Positions 55,696 to 64,000 of a stretch of DNA of 64,000 nucleotides are shown here, one piece after another. The stretch spans positions 62,001-126,000 of the forward strand of contig OZ220477.1 of NCBI GenBank assembly GCA_965116015.1, given 5' to 3'. The stretch is from S5-327 sp965116015. Lineage in GTDB: Bacteria; Chloroflexota; Dehalococcoidia; Lucifugimonadales; Australimonadaceae. The position numbers and the translations under genes are program-made. Every line of letters begins with the position of its first letter. The first letter of the stretch is position 1. The notes under the pieces were generated by a model that worked only from the letters and a program-made list of their open reading frames with translations, searched no databases and was not told the origin of the DNA.

Positions 55696-57021
55696 CTATG
55701 CGGCGGCTTGGGCGCGGCGGGTGTCGTTGCGGAGGCGACGCACGACGTCCGCGAGGGTTTCTACGCGTTCGAGGACGCTGTCGAGGGATCCTGAGAGATC
55801 GAGGGCGGCGATTTCCAGGCGCTTGCCGGAGTTGCGGATGGTGTGGGTTGCGGGGTCTTGCTCGCCTTTGGCGTAGATGAGGAGGCCGCCGGGCAGGTCG
55901 AGCGCGATGGCGTAGGCGAGGAGCTGGTAGAGGTCGGCGCTGGGCGGGTTGTTGCTGGCAAGGGTCTTGCTCCGGGCGTCGCTGGCGAGTGTGGGGCGGT
56001 GAGCGCTGGGGAGGTTGTTGCTGGCGTCGCCGGGGAGTATGGGGCGGTCGGGGTTGGGCGGGTTGTTGCTGGCGATGTTCTTGTATTTGGCGTCGCCTGC
56101 GAATACGGGGCGGCCAGCATCGAGCCATACTAGGTCGGGTTTGAGGCGCACGCGGTTTTCTTCGTCGAGGGTTGCGATGCGCTTCTCGCCGAAGTCGTTC
56201 GGGGGGAGGTTGAGTTTCTCGCGGAGGGCGGCGGTTACGAATTCCTGGAAGAGGGCGTTCATATTCATCAGGAACCCGGACGCGCGCAGGGTTCCTCGCG
56301 GGGGTTCGAAGGCGTCGTGGCGGAGGATGAGGCGGGCGAGGGCGAGGACGTTGCGGTAGCGCTCGTTGAGGCGGTCGAATCTGACGTCGGGGACGTTGCG
56401 CGAGGGCCACTCTTGGGGGGAGACGTTGTCGAGGATGGCGGTGATCCATCGGAGTCCACGGCGCGCTTCGGGAGAGCGGACGCCGGCGCGGGCGAGGCGC
56501 GTCGCTGCGGCTTTCACGAGCTGGTTGGGGAGGATGTCGCTGGTGAATTCGTCGTAGCGCGTTTCGATGGGTAGGAGGACGCCGGGGCGGCGCCGGAGCT
56601 GTTCGCTGAGTTGGATGCGTCCGCGCACGGTTAGGAGGGCTTCTTCTCGGGCGAGGTATCCGTGGAGCAGTCCGCGGGAGAATGCGCTGCGCGCGGCTTT
56701 GGCGAGGGCGAGCGCGAGGAGGTCGGGCAGGGCGGGGGCTTGGGGGAAGTCGAATTCGGTTGGCTGGAGCTTCACTGCGCCGATGGCGTAGCAGGCTAGG
56801 GAGAGGAGGTTGGGGATAGGGATCTTTGGCTGGATGAGTACGGAGAGGCCATCCGCCTCGACTGCGCCGACGGTGGAGGCCGGGGTGAGGATGCAGTCGT
56901 TCTCTGTGTCGGGCGAGGGTTCGATGCGGACGGACGGGAGGGTGCTGCGCAGGGCTCGTTGTTCGGCGAAGGAGAGGGTGTATGCGGCGGGCTGGTGTTC
57001 CTCCAGGTTGATGTGGCGCAT
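55696..57021 (-). CDS. mcrC: McrC nuclease subunit of a McrBC (type IV) restriction system
   Basis: Partner of McrB in cleavage of modified DNA. 441 residues from ATG 57021 (MRHINLEEHQ). An N-terminal beta-rich region is followed by a conserved LPNQLVKAAATRL and MNALFQEFV, then the PD-(D/E)XK nuclease core: LKPDLVW and GDAKYK (residues 310-314), then DLYQLLAYA (from 363). A 48-residue Asn/Pro-rich insert with imperfect copies of GDAKYK/SNNPP separates the last two. The upstream ATG at 57126 lies inside the iterated GTAAC motif and adds 35 residues of low-complexity sequence. A 485-bp gap separates it from mcrB, which is unusual. Confidence 0.88.
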   Translation of the reverse strand: MRHINLEEHQPAAYTLSFAEQRALRSTLPSVRIEPSPDTENDCILTPASTVGAVEADGLSVLIQPKIPIPNLLSLACYAIGAVKLQPTEFDFPQAPALPDLLALALAKAARSAFSRGLLHGYLAREEALLTVRGRIQLSEQLRRRPGVLLPIETRYDEFTSDILPNQLVKAAATRLARAGVRSPEARRGLRWITAILDNVSPQEWPSRNVPDVRFDRLNERYRNVLALARLILRHDAFEPPRGTLRASGFLMNMNALFQEFVTAALREKLNLPPNDFGEKRIATLDEENRVRLKPDLVWLDAGRPVFAGDAKYKNIASNNPPNPDRPILPGDASNNLPSAHRPTLASDARSKTLASNNPPSADLYQLLAYAIALDLPGGLLIYAKGEQDPATHTIRNSGKRLEIAALDLSGSLDSVLERVETLADVVRRLRNDTRRAQAAA

Positions 57022-57098
57022 CTGGCTGTGTTCGTTCGGGGATCTTGGTTGCTTGTGGGGCGGGCCGGCAGGGAGGGCGGGTTTGTGGTTGGAGTAGG

Positions 57099-57128
57099 CG
57101 TAACAATTCGTAACATTAAGTAACATTC
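57099..57128 (-). promoter_or_regulatory. Three GTAAC decamers in exact 10-bp phase upstream of mcrC
   Basis: CGTAACAATT, CGTAACATTA and AGTAACATTC in tandem, ending about 78 bp before the likely mcrC start. The first 19 nt are identical to the complement of 17916-17934 near purM. Helically phased direct repeats suggest a cooperative DNA-binding protein; its identity is unknown. Confidence 0.5.
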
Positions 57129-57506
57129 AGGCGTGGGAGAGGCTGTCTGCGCACTGGGGGAGCGGGCAATCCGGCTCGGCCCACGCGACGCCTGTTGAGG
57201 AGGGCGGCCTTCGCGCTGGGAGCGCGGGCTGGGGGGACATGGTACGGGAGGAGGGGTTGTTCGGGTAAGGGGCAGGAGTCGGGGGTTGAGGGTCCGGCGG
57301 GCGGGAGCGATGGGGGCGGGGAAGTGGGAGCGAGAGGTGGCGGCGCGGCGCGTGGCTGCTGGGGGGATGTTCGGTAGGCAGGGTTGCTGGCGAGTGGGGG
57401 ATGGGGCTGCGAGATTCCAGGGAGTTGGGGATGATGGCGCGGGGGAGCGGGCGCGGTGTGGGGGTGGCGAGCGGCGGGAAAGGGGAAGGGCTCGGGCGAG
57501 GTGTGG
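57129..57506. other. Gene-free gap between mcrB and mcrC
   Basis: G-rich top strand with runs of GGGG and GGAG. Open frames here lack coding character and no RNA hairpin or transposon end stands out. McrBC genes normally overlap, so an insertion or decayed sequence is possible. Confidence 0.4.
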
Positions 57507-58976
57507 TTATGGGTCGTCGTGGGGTTCGTGGTGGTTGGCAGGGGGGTCGGTTGCGGTAGGGTTGTCGTCGGCGGGGAAGGGGTCGGAGTCGGTGGGGAGG
57601 GGGTCGGAGTCGGCGGGAGGCTGGGAGTCGCGGAGGTTGTCGAGGGTGAATTTTGGGAGGCTGTCGGGGTCGTTGAAGAGGCTCTCTTCGATGTAGGGGA
57701 GGATGTCGTGTTTCCAGATGCGGTTGATGCGCTCTTCGGTGAGGTTGGGTTTCATGAAGTAGCTTGGGCCGATGGCGGCTTGGGGGTTGGCGAGGTTACG
57801 GTTTGTTGCGTCGACGACGTCTGGAAGCCACTCTATGTTGCCGCCGAGTGCGGGTTTGTTAGCCTGGAGCCACCGTTTGAGAAGGCCTTGCACGGGGGGC
57901 TCGTCGGGGTGGAACTGGACGAAGGAGAATCTCCGGCGGAGCGCGAGGTCGACGAGGGCGATCGAGCGGTCGGCGGTGTTCATTGTGCCGATGATGCAGA
58001 GGTTATCGGGGAGGGAGAATAGTTCGTCGCTGTACATCAGGCGCACTTTTTCGGTGCGGTACTCGAGGAGGAAGTAGAGTTCGCCGAGAACTTTGGCGAG
58101 GTTGCCGCGGTTGATTTCGTCGATGATGAGGTAGTAGTTCTGGGCGGGGTTGTTGCTGGCTTTGCGGGCTATCGCGAGCAGGGGGCCGTCGCGGAGCTCG
58201 AACGCTGGCTGGTTGTTTTTGGTTGTTGGTCGGTAGCCTTGCACGAAGTCTTCGTAGGAGTAGGAGGGGTGGAATTGTACGAGGCTGACGTTGTCGCTGG
58301 AGTCGGCGAGCAGCTTCGCGAGTTTCTGAGCCGCGTAGGTTTTTCCTGTGCCGGGAGGCCCCTGGAAGATGACTTGTTTCTTTTCGTGGAGGAGGGACTG
58401 GACGTTTTGCAGGAAGTCGAGGGGGTATAGGAGGTCGCTGGCGAGGGTTTCGAGGGGAGTGGGGCGGGAGGGTGGGGATGATACGGGAGGGGTTTCGTCG
58501 ATTTCGGTGGGGGTTTCCGCCAGGAATCGGTTGTAGTCTTGTTCTTCGTTCTCGAAAGTGAAGCGAATTAGGGCATCTGACATCCATCCGGAGGTTGGCC
58601 AAATTTCATGAACCGTTGTGCGCAAGGAGAAGAAGAACCACTCGCGCGGAGGCGTCATTCGGGTCCAGTTCACTTTGACGTGGCGGCCGTCTCCTAGATT
58701 CTCCGTTATCACGCCAATTGCTTTGATTCTCATCGCGCCTATGCTCTTTCCCCCTTTGTAGTCGAAAGGAAGGTTGTGTGCTTGGCGATAGCTTGACTTG
58801 ATGGCGATGCGGTCTCCTGGCTGCATTTTCCGTACTTTATCGAGAAGCTTGTCTGTGAAACCATTTTCCCAGGTGCCTTTTTCAAGGAAGCGTTCTGTTT
58901 GATCGCCCGCTCCGCCATAGAATGCGCCGACGAACCAGCATGGGCGTTGTTCGTTGGGGTTTGGGTTTGTGGTCAT
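57507..58976 (-). CDS. mcrB: McrB GTPase subunit of a McrBC restriction system
   Basis: 489 residues from ATG 58976, with AGGAG 7 nt upstream. The N-terminal ~110 residues (CWFVGAFYGGAGDQTERFL, RIAIKSSY, IKAIGVITENLGDGR) form the EVE/PUA-like region expected to read modified bases. Then a AAA+ GTPase: GPPGTGKT (206-213), YYLIIDEINRG (Walker B) and the McrB signature GTMNTADRSIALVDLALRRRF. The C-terminus is a Pro/Asp/Ser-rich tail from about residue 450. Together with mcrC it should restrict methylated or otherwise modified invading DNA. Confidence 0.93.
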   Translation of the reverse strand: MTTNPNPNEQRPCWFVGAFYGGAGDQTERFLEKGTWENGFTDKLLDKVRKMQPGDRIAIKSSYRQAHNLPFDYKGGKSIGAMRIKAIGVITENLGDGRHVKVNWTRMTPPREWFFFSLRTTVHEIWPTSGWMSDALIRFTFENEEQDYNRFLAETPTEIDETPPVSSPPSRPTPLETLASDLLYPLDFLQNVQSLLHEKKQVIFQGPPGTGKTYAAQKLAKLLADSSDNVSLVQFHPSYSYEDFVQGYRPTTKNNQPAFELRDGPLLAIARKASNNPAQNYYLIIDEINRGNLAKVLGELYFLLEYRTEKVRLMYSDELFSLPDNLCIIGTMNTADRSIALVDLALRRRFSFVQFHPDEPPVQGLLKRWLQANKPALGGNIEWLPDVVDATNRNLANPQAAIGPSYFMKPNLTEERINRIWKHDILPYIEESLFNDPDSLPKFTLDNLRDSQPPADSDPLPTDSDPFPADDNPTATDPPANHHEPHDDP

Positions 58977-59009
58977 TTGTGTTCTCCTGGGAGCGGGGGT
59001 TAGCGCATA

Positions 59010-59015
59010 ACTATA
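59010..59015 (-). promoter_or_regulatory. -10-like TATAGT for mcrB
   Basis: TATAGT (5 of 6) on the minus strand, 33 nt before the mcrB ATG, allowing a short leader with the AGGAG site. No convincing -35. Confidence 0.4.
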
Positions 59016-59204
59016 CAGCTCGGCGCCGCGCGATTGCATCGCAGTGTAAGGGAAGTAAGAGTTAGGGGCTCGCGCAAGCGGGAACGATGGGCCCGGGGAG
59101 CGGTGGAACGGTGAGTCGACGAGTTGGGAAGCGAGGGAGGGGGATTCTGCTTGCGGGGGAAGAGATGGGAGAGTGGGGGGTGACGGAGGGACGGGGAGCG
59201 TGGG

Positions 59205-60482
59205 ATGGGCGGGGGTTGGGGCTGGTATGCTGCGGGTGTGGATTCTGTTGCTGAGGGGACGCGGGCTGTTTCCTGGAGGAGGAATCTGGTTGCGCTGTGG
59301 TTCGCTCAGGCGGGGACGACGCTGGGGTTTTCGTTCACGTTTCCTTTTTATCCGCTGTTCTTCGAGGAGGTGGGGAATTTTTCGACGGAGCAGGCGGCGT
59401 TCTGGGCAGGGATCGCGGGGTGGGTGTTCGGGATAGGGATGGGGTTGTTCAGTCCTGTTTGGGGGGTTGTGGGGGATCGGTTCGGGCGGAAGTTGAATGT
59501 TGTGCGGGCGCTGGCGCTAGGGGGGTTGTTTCTGATGCTGTCGGGGTTTTCGCAGACGCCGTTGCAGTTGATGGCGTCGCGGTTTGTTATCGGGGCGACG
59601 AGCGGGGTTCTGCCGACGATTATGGCGCTGGTTGCGGCGCATACTCCTCGGGAGCGCGTTACGTTTGCGGCGGGAGCTGTGCAGTCGGCGTTGTTTCTGG
59701 GGATCGCGCTGGGGCCGTTGTTCGGGGGGTTGGTGTACGACGCGTGGGGGATGCGGGCGGCGTTCATTGCGACGGGCGGGGTTCTGTGGGGGTCGCTGTT
59801 GTTTGTGGTGGTTCTGGTGCGGGAGGATTTTCGTCCGGCGGCGCTTGGGGGGGCGTTGAAGCCGTTCGCGGATATGTGGCGGATGGGGACGTCGCGGTCG
59901 ATGCTGCCGCTGTATGTTGTTGTGTTTCTTGTGCTGGCTGGGAATCTGGTGATTCAGCCGGCGATACCGGGTCTTGTGGGGACGGTTGAGGGCGGTTCGG
60001 ACTCGGGGGTGGCGTCTGGGGTTGTGTTTGCGGCGATGGGGATCGGGTCTGCTGTGTCGGCTATTGTTGTTGGCTGGCTGGCGGGTCGTTTCGGGTTGCG
60101 GAGGGCGCTTGTCGGGGCGTCGGCGGGGGCTGGGGTTATGAGTTTGATTCCGTATTTTGCGGGGGATTATGTTGCGCTGGCGGCGGGTTTGCTGGCGATT
60201 TCGTTGTGCGCTGGGGGGCTTGGGGGTTTGGTGAATGGGTTGATTGCTATGCGTTCGCCGTCGGGTCGTCATGGGGCGTCGTTCGGGATGGCTCAGGTGT
60301 CGCATGCGGTTGGGGTTGCGGTGGGGCCTCTTGCGGGGGGCGCGGCGGTTGTGGCGTGGGGGTTTCGGAGCGTGTTTCTGCTGGAGATAGGGGTGTATTT
60401 CGCGGCGCTGGTTGTTGTGGCCGCGGTGCTGAGTCCGTCGCGGGCTTCTTCGACGGACGGGGGAGCGGTTCGGGATGGCTAG
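59205..60482 (+). CDS. MFS transporter
   Basis: 425 residues, about 12 helices; GVVGDRFGRKLNVVRALALGG is the MFS loop-2/3 signature and SRFVIGATSGVLPTIMALVAAHTPRERVTFAAG resembles multidrug-efflux members. GGGGAG lies 6 nt before the ATG. Its coding strand is G/T-rich, unlike the C-rich coding strands of McrBC and the left-hand genes. Between the defence genes and the CRISPR array; substrate unknown. Confidence 0.88.
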   Translation: MGGGWGWYAAGVDSVAEGTRAVSWRRNLVALWFAQAGTTLGFSFTFPFYPLFFEEVGNFSTEQAAFWAGIAGWVFGIGMGLFSPVWGVVGDRFGRKLNVVRALALGGLFLMLSGFSQTPLQLMASRFVIGATSGVLPTIMALVAAHTPRERVTFAAGAVQSALFLGIALGPLFGGLVYDAWGMRAAFIATGGVLWGSLLFVVVLVREDFRPAALGGALKPFADMWRMGTSRSMLPLYVVVFLVLAGNLVIQPAIPGLVGTVEGGSDSGVASGVVFAAMGIGSAVSAIVVGWLAGRFGLRRALVGASAGAGVMSLIPYFAGDYVALAAGLLAISLCAGGLGGLVNGLIAMRSPSGRHGASFGMAQVSHAVGVAVGPLAGGAAVVAWGFRSVFLLEIGVYFAALVVVAAVLSPSRASSTDGGAVRDG

Positions 60483-60713
60483 GGGGTTGGCGCGATCGGG
60501 GCGTGGTTCCGAGGAGTCTGGGTGGGTAGGGGTCGGCGTCTGGCGGACGGCGGGTCGTTCCCAGAGGGGTAGGGGCGCTTGGCGCAGGCGCGGGCTGCGG
60601 GAGGTAGAGGAGAGGCTAGGGGAGTTCGGCGCGGCGTTTGGCGCAAGAGCGGGCTGCGGACGATGGGGTTAGGGTCGGAGCGAGCACTATGGATGTCGAT
60701 GGAAGGCGGGGGG
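60483..60713. other. Gene-free sequence before the CRISPR array
   Basis: G-rich, with no coding frame, and no AT-rich stretch that would suit a CRISPR leader. I see no cas gene remnant. Confidence 0.4.
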
Positions 60714-60741
60714 GGGCGTCCGTGAGCCGCTAGGGGGCACT
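60714..60741 (-). repeat. Degenerate terminal CRISPR repeat
   Basis: The last nine bases (GGGGGCACT) match the T-type repeat exactly and the rest is decayed. A 32-nt spacer-sized gap separates it from the first intact repeat. A decayed terminal repeat is normal for the leader-distal end. Confidence 0.6.
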
Positions 60742-60773
60742 TGCGCATGCGGGGGCTGGGGCATTTCCCGCCA

Positions 60774-63700
60774 GTATCTCCCGCGCGTGGATGGGGGCAC
60801 TAGTGATGCTCGACGCGATAGCACGGATGGATACGTATCTCCCGCGCGTGGAGGGGGGGCACCGACTGCACGAGGTGCGGCGCGCGGTCTGGGAGGTATC
60901 TCCCGCGCGTGGAGGGGGGGGCACGCTCCGCACGCTCCCCGAAGAGGAGCAGGAAGAGTATCTCCCGCGCGTGGAGGGGGGGCACGTAAGCGCGAGCTCG
61001 AGGATTGAGGGCAGAGCCGTATCTCCCGCGCGTGGAGGGGGGGCACCACCGCCCCGCCCGCGCCGTCAGTGATGATGTGGTATCTCCCGCGCGTGGAGGG
61101 GGGGGGCACCCAGGCAGCTCCGACCAGATCAACCCCGTCTCCGTATCTCCCGCGCGTGGAGGGGGGGCACGCGCCGCTCCCGTCAAGCGACTCCCATTCA
61201 TAGGTATCTCCCGCGCGTGGAGGGGGGGCACATGGCGCGACACGCCGCCGACGGAGACGCCGCCGTATCTCCCGCGCGTGGAGGGGGGGCACTCTCCGAA
61301 GTGGATCGGCATCTGGGCCGCTCCGGTATCTCCCGCGCGTGGAGGGGGGGCACCGCGTCGAGCCTCGCCTGCTCACCCTCGGTAGGCGTATCTCCCGCGC
61401 GTGGAGGGGGGGCACCCGGCGTAGGCGCCCAACGCGGCGGCGCAAGCTGACTTGCGCCGGTATCTCCCGCGCGTGGAGGGGGGGCACCTCTACGGGGTTC
61501 ATGGGGCTGCGGAGCACGCGGTATCTCCCGCGCGTGGAGGGGGGGCACGCCGTCAAGGCGTATGTGAAGCTCTGGGCCTCCGTATCTCCCGCGCGTGGAG
61601 GGGGGGCACCTGACCTGTCCTCCACCACCCTGGCTGGGGTAGGTATCTCCCGCGCGTGGAGGGGGGGCACGATACTTGAGGATGAGTTTAGGAAGGCGAT
61701 AGTGTATCTCCCGCGCGTGGAGGGGGGGCACCTACCTGGAGCGCAACGGGGACGCGGGGCGCAAGTATCTCCCGCGCGTGGAGGGGGGGCACCGCCAGCG
61801 ACCGGTTGCCAAGCGACACGAAGCCGTATCTCCCGCGCGTGGAGGGGGGGCACTAGCCCATACCCTCGATTCTTCAAATCCTGCTCCGTATCTCCCGCGC
61901 GTGGAGGGGGGGGCACCCTGTTGAAGGCCGCGAGCGACTTCTACGCTGAGTATCTCCCGCGCGTGGAGGGGGGGCACGAACCGTGCCTTCATGATGCCCT
62001 TACCGATTGGGTATCTCCCGCGCGTGGAGGGGGGGCACAAGCTCCGCGAATGTGCTGGGATACCCCCCGTGGTATCTCCCGCGCGTGGAGGGGGGGCACC
62101 CAGAGGGGGGAGCCGCCGCGCGCCGGTGGTTCGTATCTCCCGCGCGTGGAGGGGGGGGCACCTACCTGAAGAGCGGCAAGGGTATGTGGATCTGGTATCT
62201 CCCGCGCGTGGAGGGGGGGCACGGCGCGCCCCCGTGAGCCACGCACCCTGGGTAGGTATCTCCCGCGCGTGGATGGGGGCACCGATTGCGACTATCCACG
62301 GGCTTGGCAAGGTGGGGTATCTCCCGCGCGTGGATGGGGGCACCGCGCCCCCCCGCCGGCGCCACTCCGCTCTAGTGGTATCTCCCGCGCGTGGATGGGG
62401 GCACCCTGCTGGAGCGGCGCGAGTGCGACCCTGAGGGCGTATCTCCCGCGCGTGGATGGGGGCACCTGATAGACGACTTCACGGATGAGGAGCTGATAGG
62501 TATCTCCCGCGCGTGGATGGGGGCACCCATAGCCATCCGCGCGCGCAAGAGCTCCAATCAGTATCTCCCGCGCGTGGATGGGGGCACCCTAACGCCGCTT
62601 ATCGGGCGCGGCGGCATATCCGTATCTCCCGCGCGTGGATGGGGGCACCGCCACAGTTCGACACCGCCGCCTATCGCGAGCTGTATCTCCCGCGCGTGGA
62701 TGGGGGCACCGCCGGTAGGGCCTGCGACGGTGGACGCTGCGCCGTATCTCCCGCGCGTGGATGGGGGCACCCCCGCGCGTCCTGGTCGCGTCGCGGTAGT
62801 AGTCGTATCTCCCGCGCGTGGATGGGGGCACCGTACGCGAGCGAACCGACGCCCTCGACTCCCTCGTATCTCCCGCGCGTGGATGGGGGCACCGGGTAAG
62901 CGGGTCGGGGCACAGAATCGGCGTAGGTATCTCCCGCGCGTGGATGGGGGCACCCGGCGGCAACAAGGGGCGGCGGGATTGCGTGATGTATCTCCCGCGC
63001 GTGGATGGGGGCACCCCAGGCGTCGCTGGCGATCGACACGACGATACCGTATCTCCCGCGCGTGGATGGGGGCACCCTATTGCCCCCTACTGCGCCTAGC
63101 AGGTAGTACGTATCTCCCGCGCGTGGATGGGGGCACCGCTCCACATCACGCCCGATGTGGCGCGCTCACGTATCTCCCGCGCGTGGAGGGGGGGCACCTT
63201 CCGACGACCAGAGACGCACAGGGCCCGTGGGCATCTCCCGCGCGTGGAGGGGGGGCACGCACAGGGAGCGTGATAGGAATCAAATTCGAGGGCATCTCCC
63301 GCGCGTGGAGGGGGGGCACCTCATCTGGCTCAACCCGCTCGCCGGAACTGAGGCATCTCCCGCGCGTGGAGGGGGGGCACGCCTTGCGCCGCTTGTCGCG
63401 ATGCAAGCCCTTCGTATCTCCCGCGCGTGGAGGGGGGGCACTACCTTCGACCTACCTTCCCGCTACCGTGGGATGGTATCTCCCGCGCGTGGAGGGGGGG
63501 CACGCGCGCTCCCAGGGCTGACGCGGGCGCGGTTAGGTATCTCCCGCGCGTGGAGGGGGGGGCACCTGCGACGGCGCGCCGCCCTCTTCGGCGAGACAGT
63601 ATCTCCCGCGCGTGGAGGGGGGGCACGTCATATGGGATAGAGCCGACACCCAGGTAGACGTATCTCCCGCGCGTGGAGGGGGGGCACGCCGCTATCGGTA

Positions 63701-64000
63701 GTCATGAGGGCGCAGCGCATGTATCTCCCGCGCGTGGAGGGGGGGCACGCTCTGGGAGGGCTGGCCAGTGGGGTGGTGGCGGTATCTCCCGTGCGTGGAT
63801 GGGGGCACTCGAAGGCGCAAGCCGAGGAATCGGCGCCCGCAAGTATCTCCCGCGCGTGGATGGGGGCACTGTATCCCCTCCTCCGTCTGCGCTAGGCGGA
63901 TGGGTATCTCCCGCGCGTGGATGGGGGCACTGAAACAGGCGGAGCGCCTATAGGAGGCAACTATGTATCTCCCGCGCGTGGATGGGGGCACTCCCGCCGA
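60774..64000 (-). CRISPR. CRISPR array, 53 intact 28-nt repeats, 61-bp period, type I-E-like; continues past window
   Basis: Repeats start GTATCTCCCGCGCGTGGA and end GGGGCAC; spacers are almost all 33 nt. Two alleles occur: a G type (GGA then seven G, CAC) and a T type (GGATGGGGGCAC plus a fixed C or T). In order: repeat 1 T, 2-24 G, 25-39 T ending C, 40-49 G, 50-53 T ending T. A few G-type repeats have 8 or 9 G. Three consecutive repeats (41-43) begin GCATCTCC; repeat 50 has GTGCGTGG. One spacer (61416-61459) is 44 nt. Read on the minus strand, repeats begin GTGCCCCC and end GGGAGATAC, similar to type I-E; with the decayed repeat on the left, the leader and any cas genes should lie to the right. 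Confidence 0.95.

Noticed and set aside
57195..57696. Plus-strand open frames between mcrC and mcrB
   Set aside because: Gly/Arg/Val-rich composition, no ribosome site and partial overlap with mcrB on the other strand; no evidence of a gene.
60687..63991. Long open frames on both strands through 60.7-64 kb, up to 409 codons
   Set aside because: They are translations of the CRISPR repeat-spacer units (recurring PPLHAREI, YLPRVEGGH and similar); a 61-bp period without stops leaves all frames open.
60774..64000. Type I-C assignment for the CRISPR array
   Set aside because: The ATTGAAAC end and 32-37-nt repeats of I-C are absent; 28-nt repeats with 33-nt spacers and GTGCCCC starts fit I-E better.

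Overview
The window is very GC-rich bacterial DNA. Long Thr-Pro linkers in giant surface proteins, a DUF3090/SCO1664 gene pair, a SecA without the C-terminal zinc motif and an HdrB-like partner for a succinate-dehydrogenase-like enzyme together suggest a Chloroflexota (SAR202/Dehalococcoidia-like) genome. That placement is inference; there is no rRNA or other phylogenetic marker here, and I saw no tRNA genes.

Layout. 1-16.6 kb: two tandem cell-surface proteins built of fibronectin-III-like modules on Thr-Pro linkers. The second is 4,352 aa, and its promoter carries a run of 16 G between the -35 and -10 elements. It also holds four copies of an unrecognised ~205-residue module with two cysteines each, plus many internal DNA duplications. 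16.6-18.1 kb: a gene-free stretch with a hairpin terminator, a ~42-bp minisatellite of about 19 units, and 10-bp-spaced GTTACG repeats. 18.1-28.6 kb: housekeeping genes (purM, prs, DUF3090, SCO1664 family, inositol-phosphatase family, isocitrate/isopropylmalate dehydrogenase family, ispH, nadK, NUDIX, LON-domain protein, pyruvate kinase). 28.9-37.8 kb: an SdhA/SdhB/HdrB-like set with altered active-site residues, a kinase-like unknown, a lone molybdopterin dehydrogenase large subunit, an EamA transporter, a small monooxygenase-like protein and a frameshifted MFS transporter. 38-46.4 kb: acetoacetyl-CoA synthetase, a DUF2779 nuclease-like protein, then a reverse-strand catabolic group (MFS, DUF1932 dehydrogenase, aldo/keto reductase, 3-hydroxybutyrate-dehydrogenase-like SDR, amidohydrolase). 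46.5-54.2 kb: secA, an unknown gene, an MFS transporter and valS. 54.4-64 kb: an accessory and defence region with a frameshifted tandem-repeat protein, a McrBC restriction pair, an MFS transporter and a CRISPR array of 53 repeats that runs off the right edge. No cas genes are visible.

How it fits together. The left end is a surface-adhesin locus with signs of phase and length variation. The right end is a defence island. A 19-nt iterated motif (CGTAACAATTCGTAACATT) occurs both near purM and just upstream of mcrC, 39 kb apart, and its core is repeated through the minisatellite, so one DNA-binding protein may serve all three sites. The top strand changes from strongly C-rich on the left to strongly G-rich on the right, independent of gene direction, as expected across a replication-strand switch. 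Many genes have a -10-like hexamer (TAGAAT, TATAAT, TACAAT, TATCAT) a short distance before the start codon and no clear -35.
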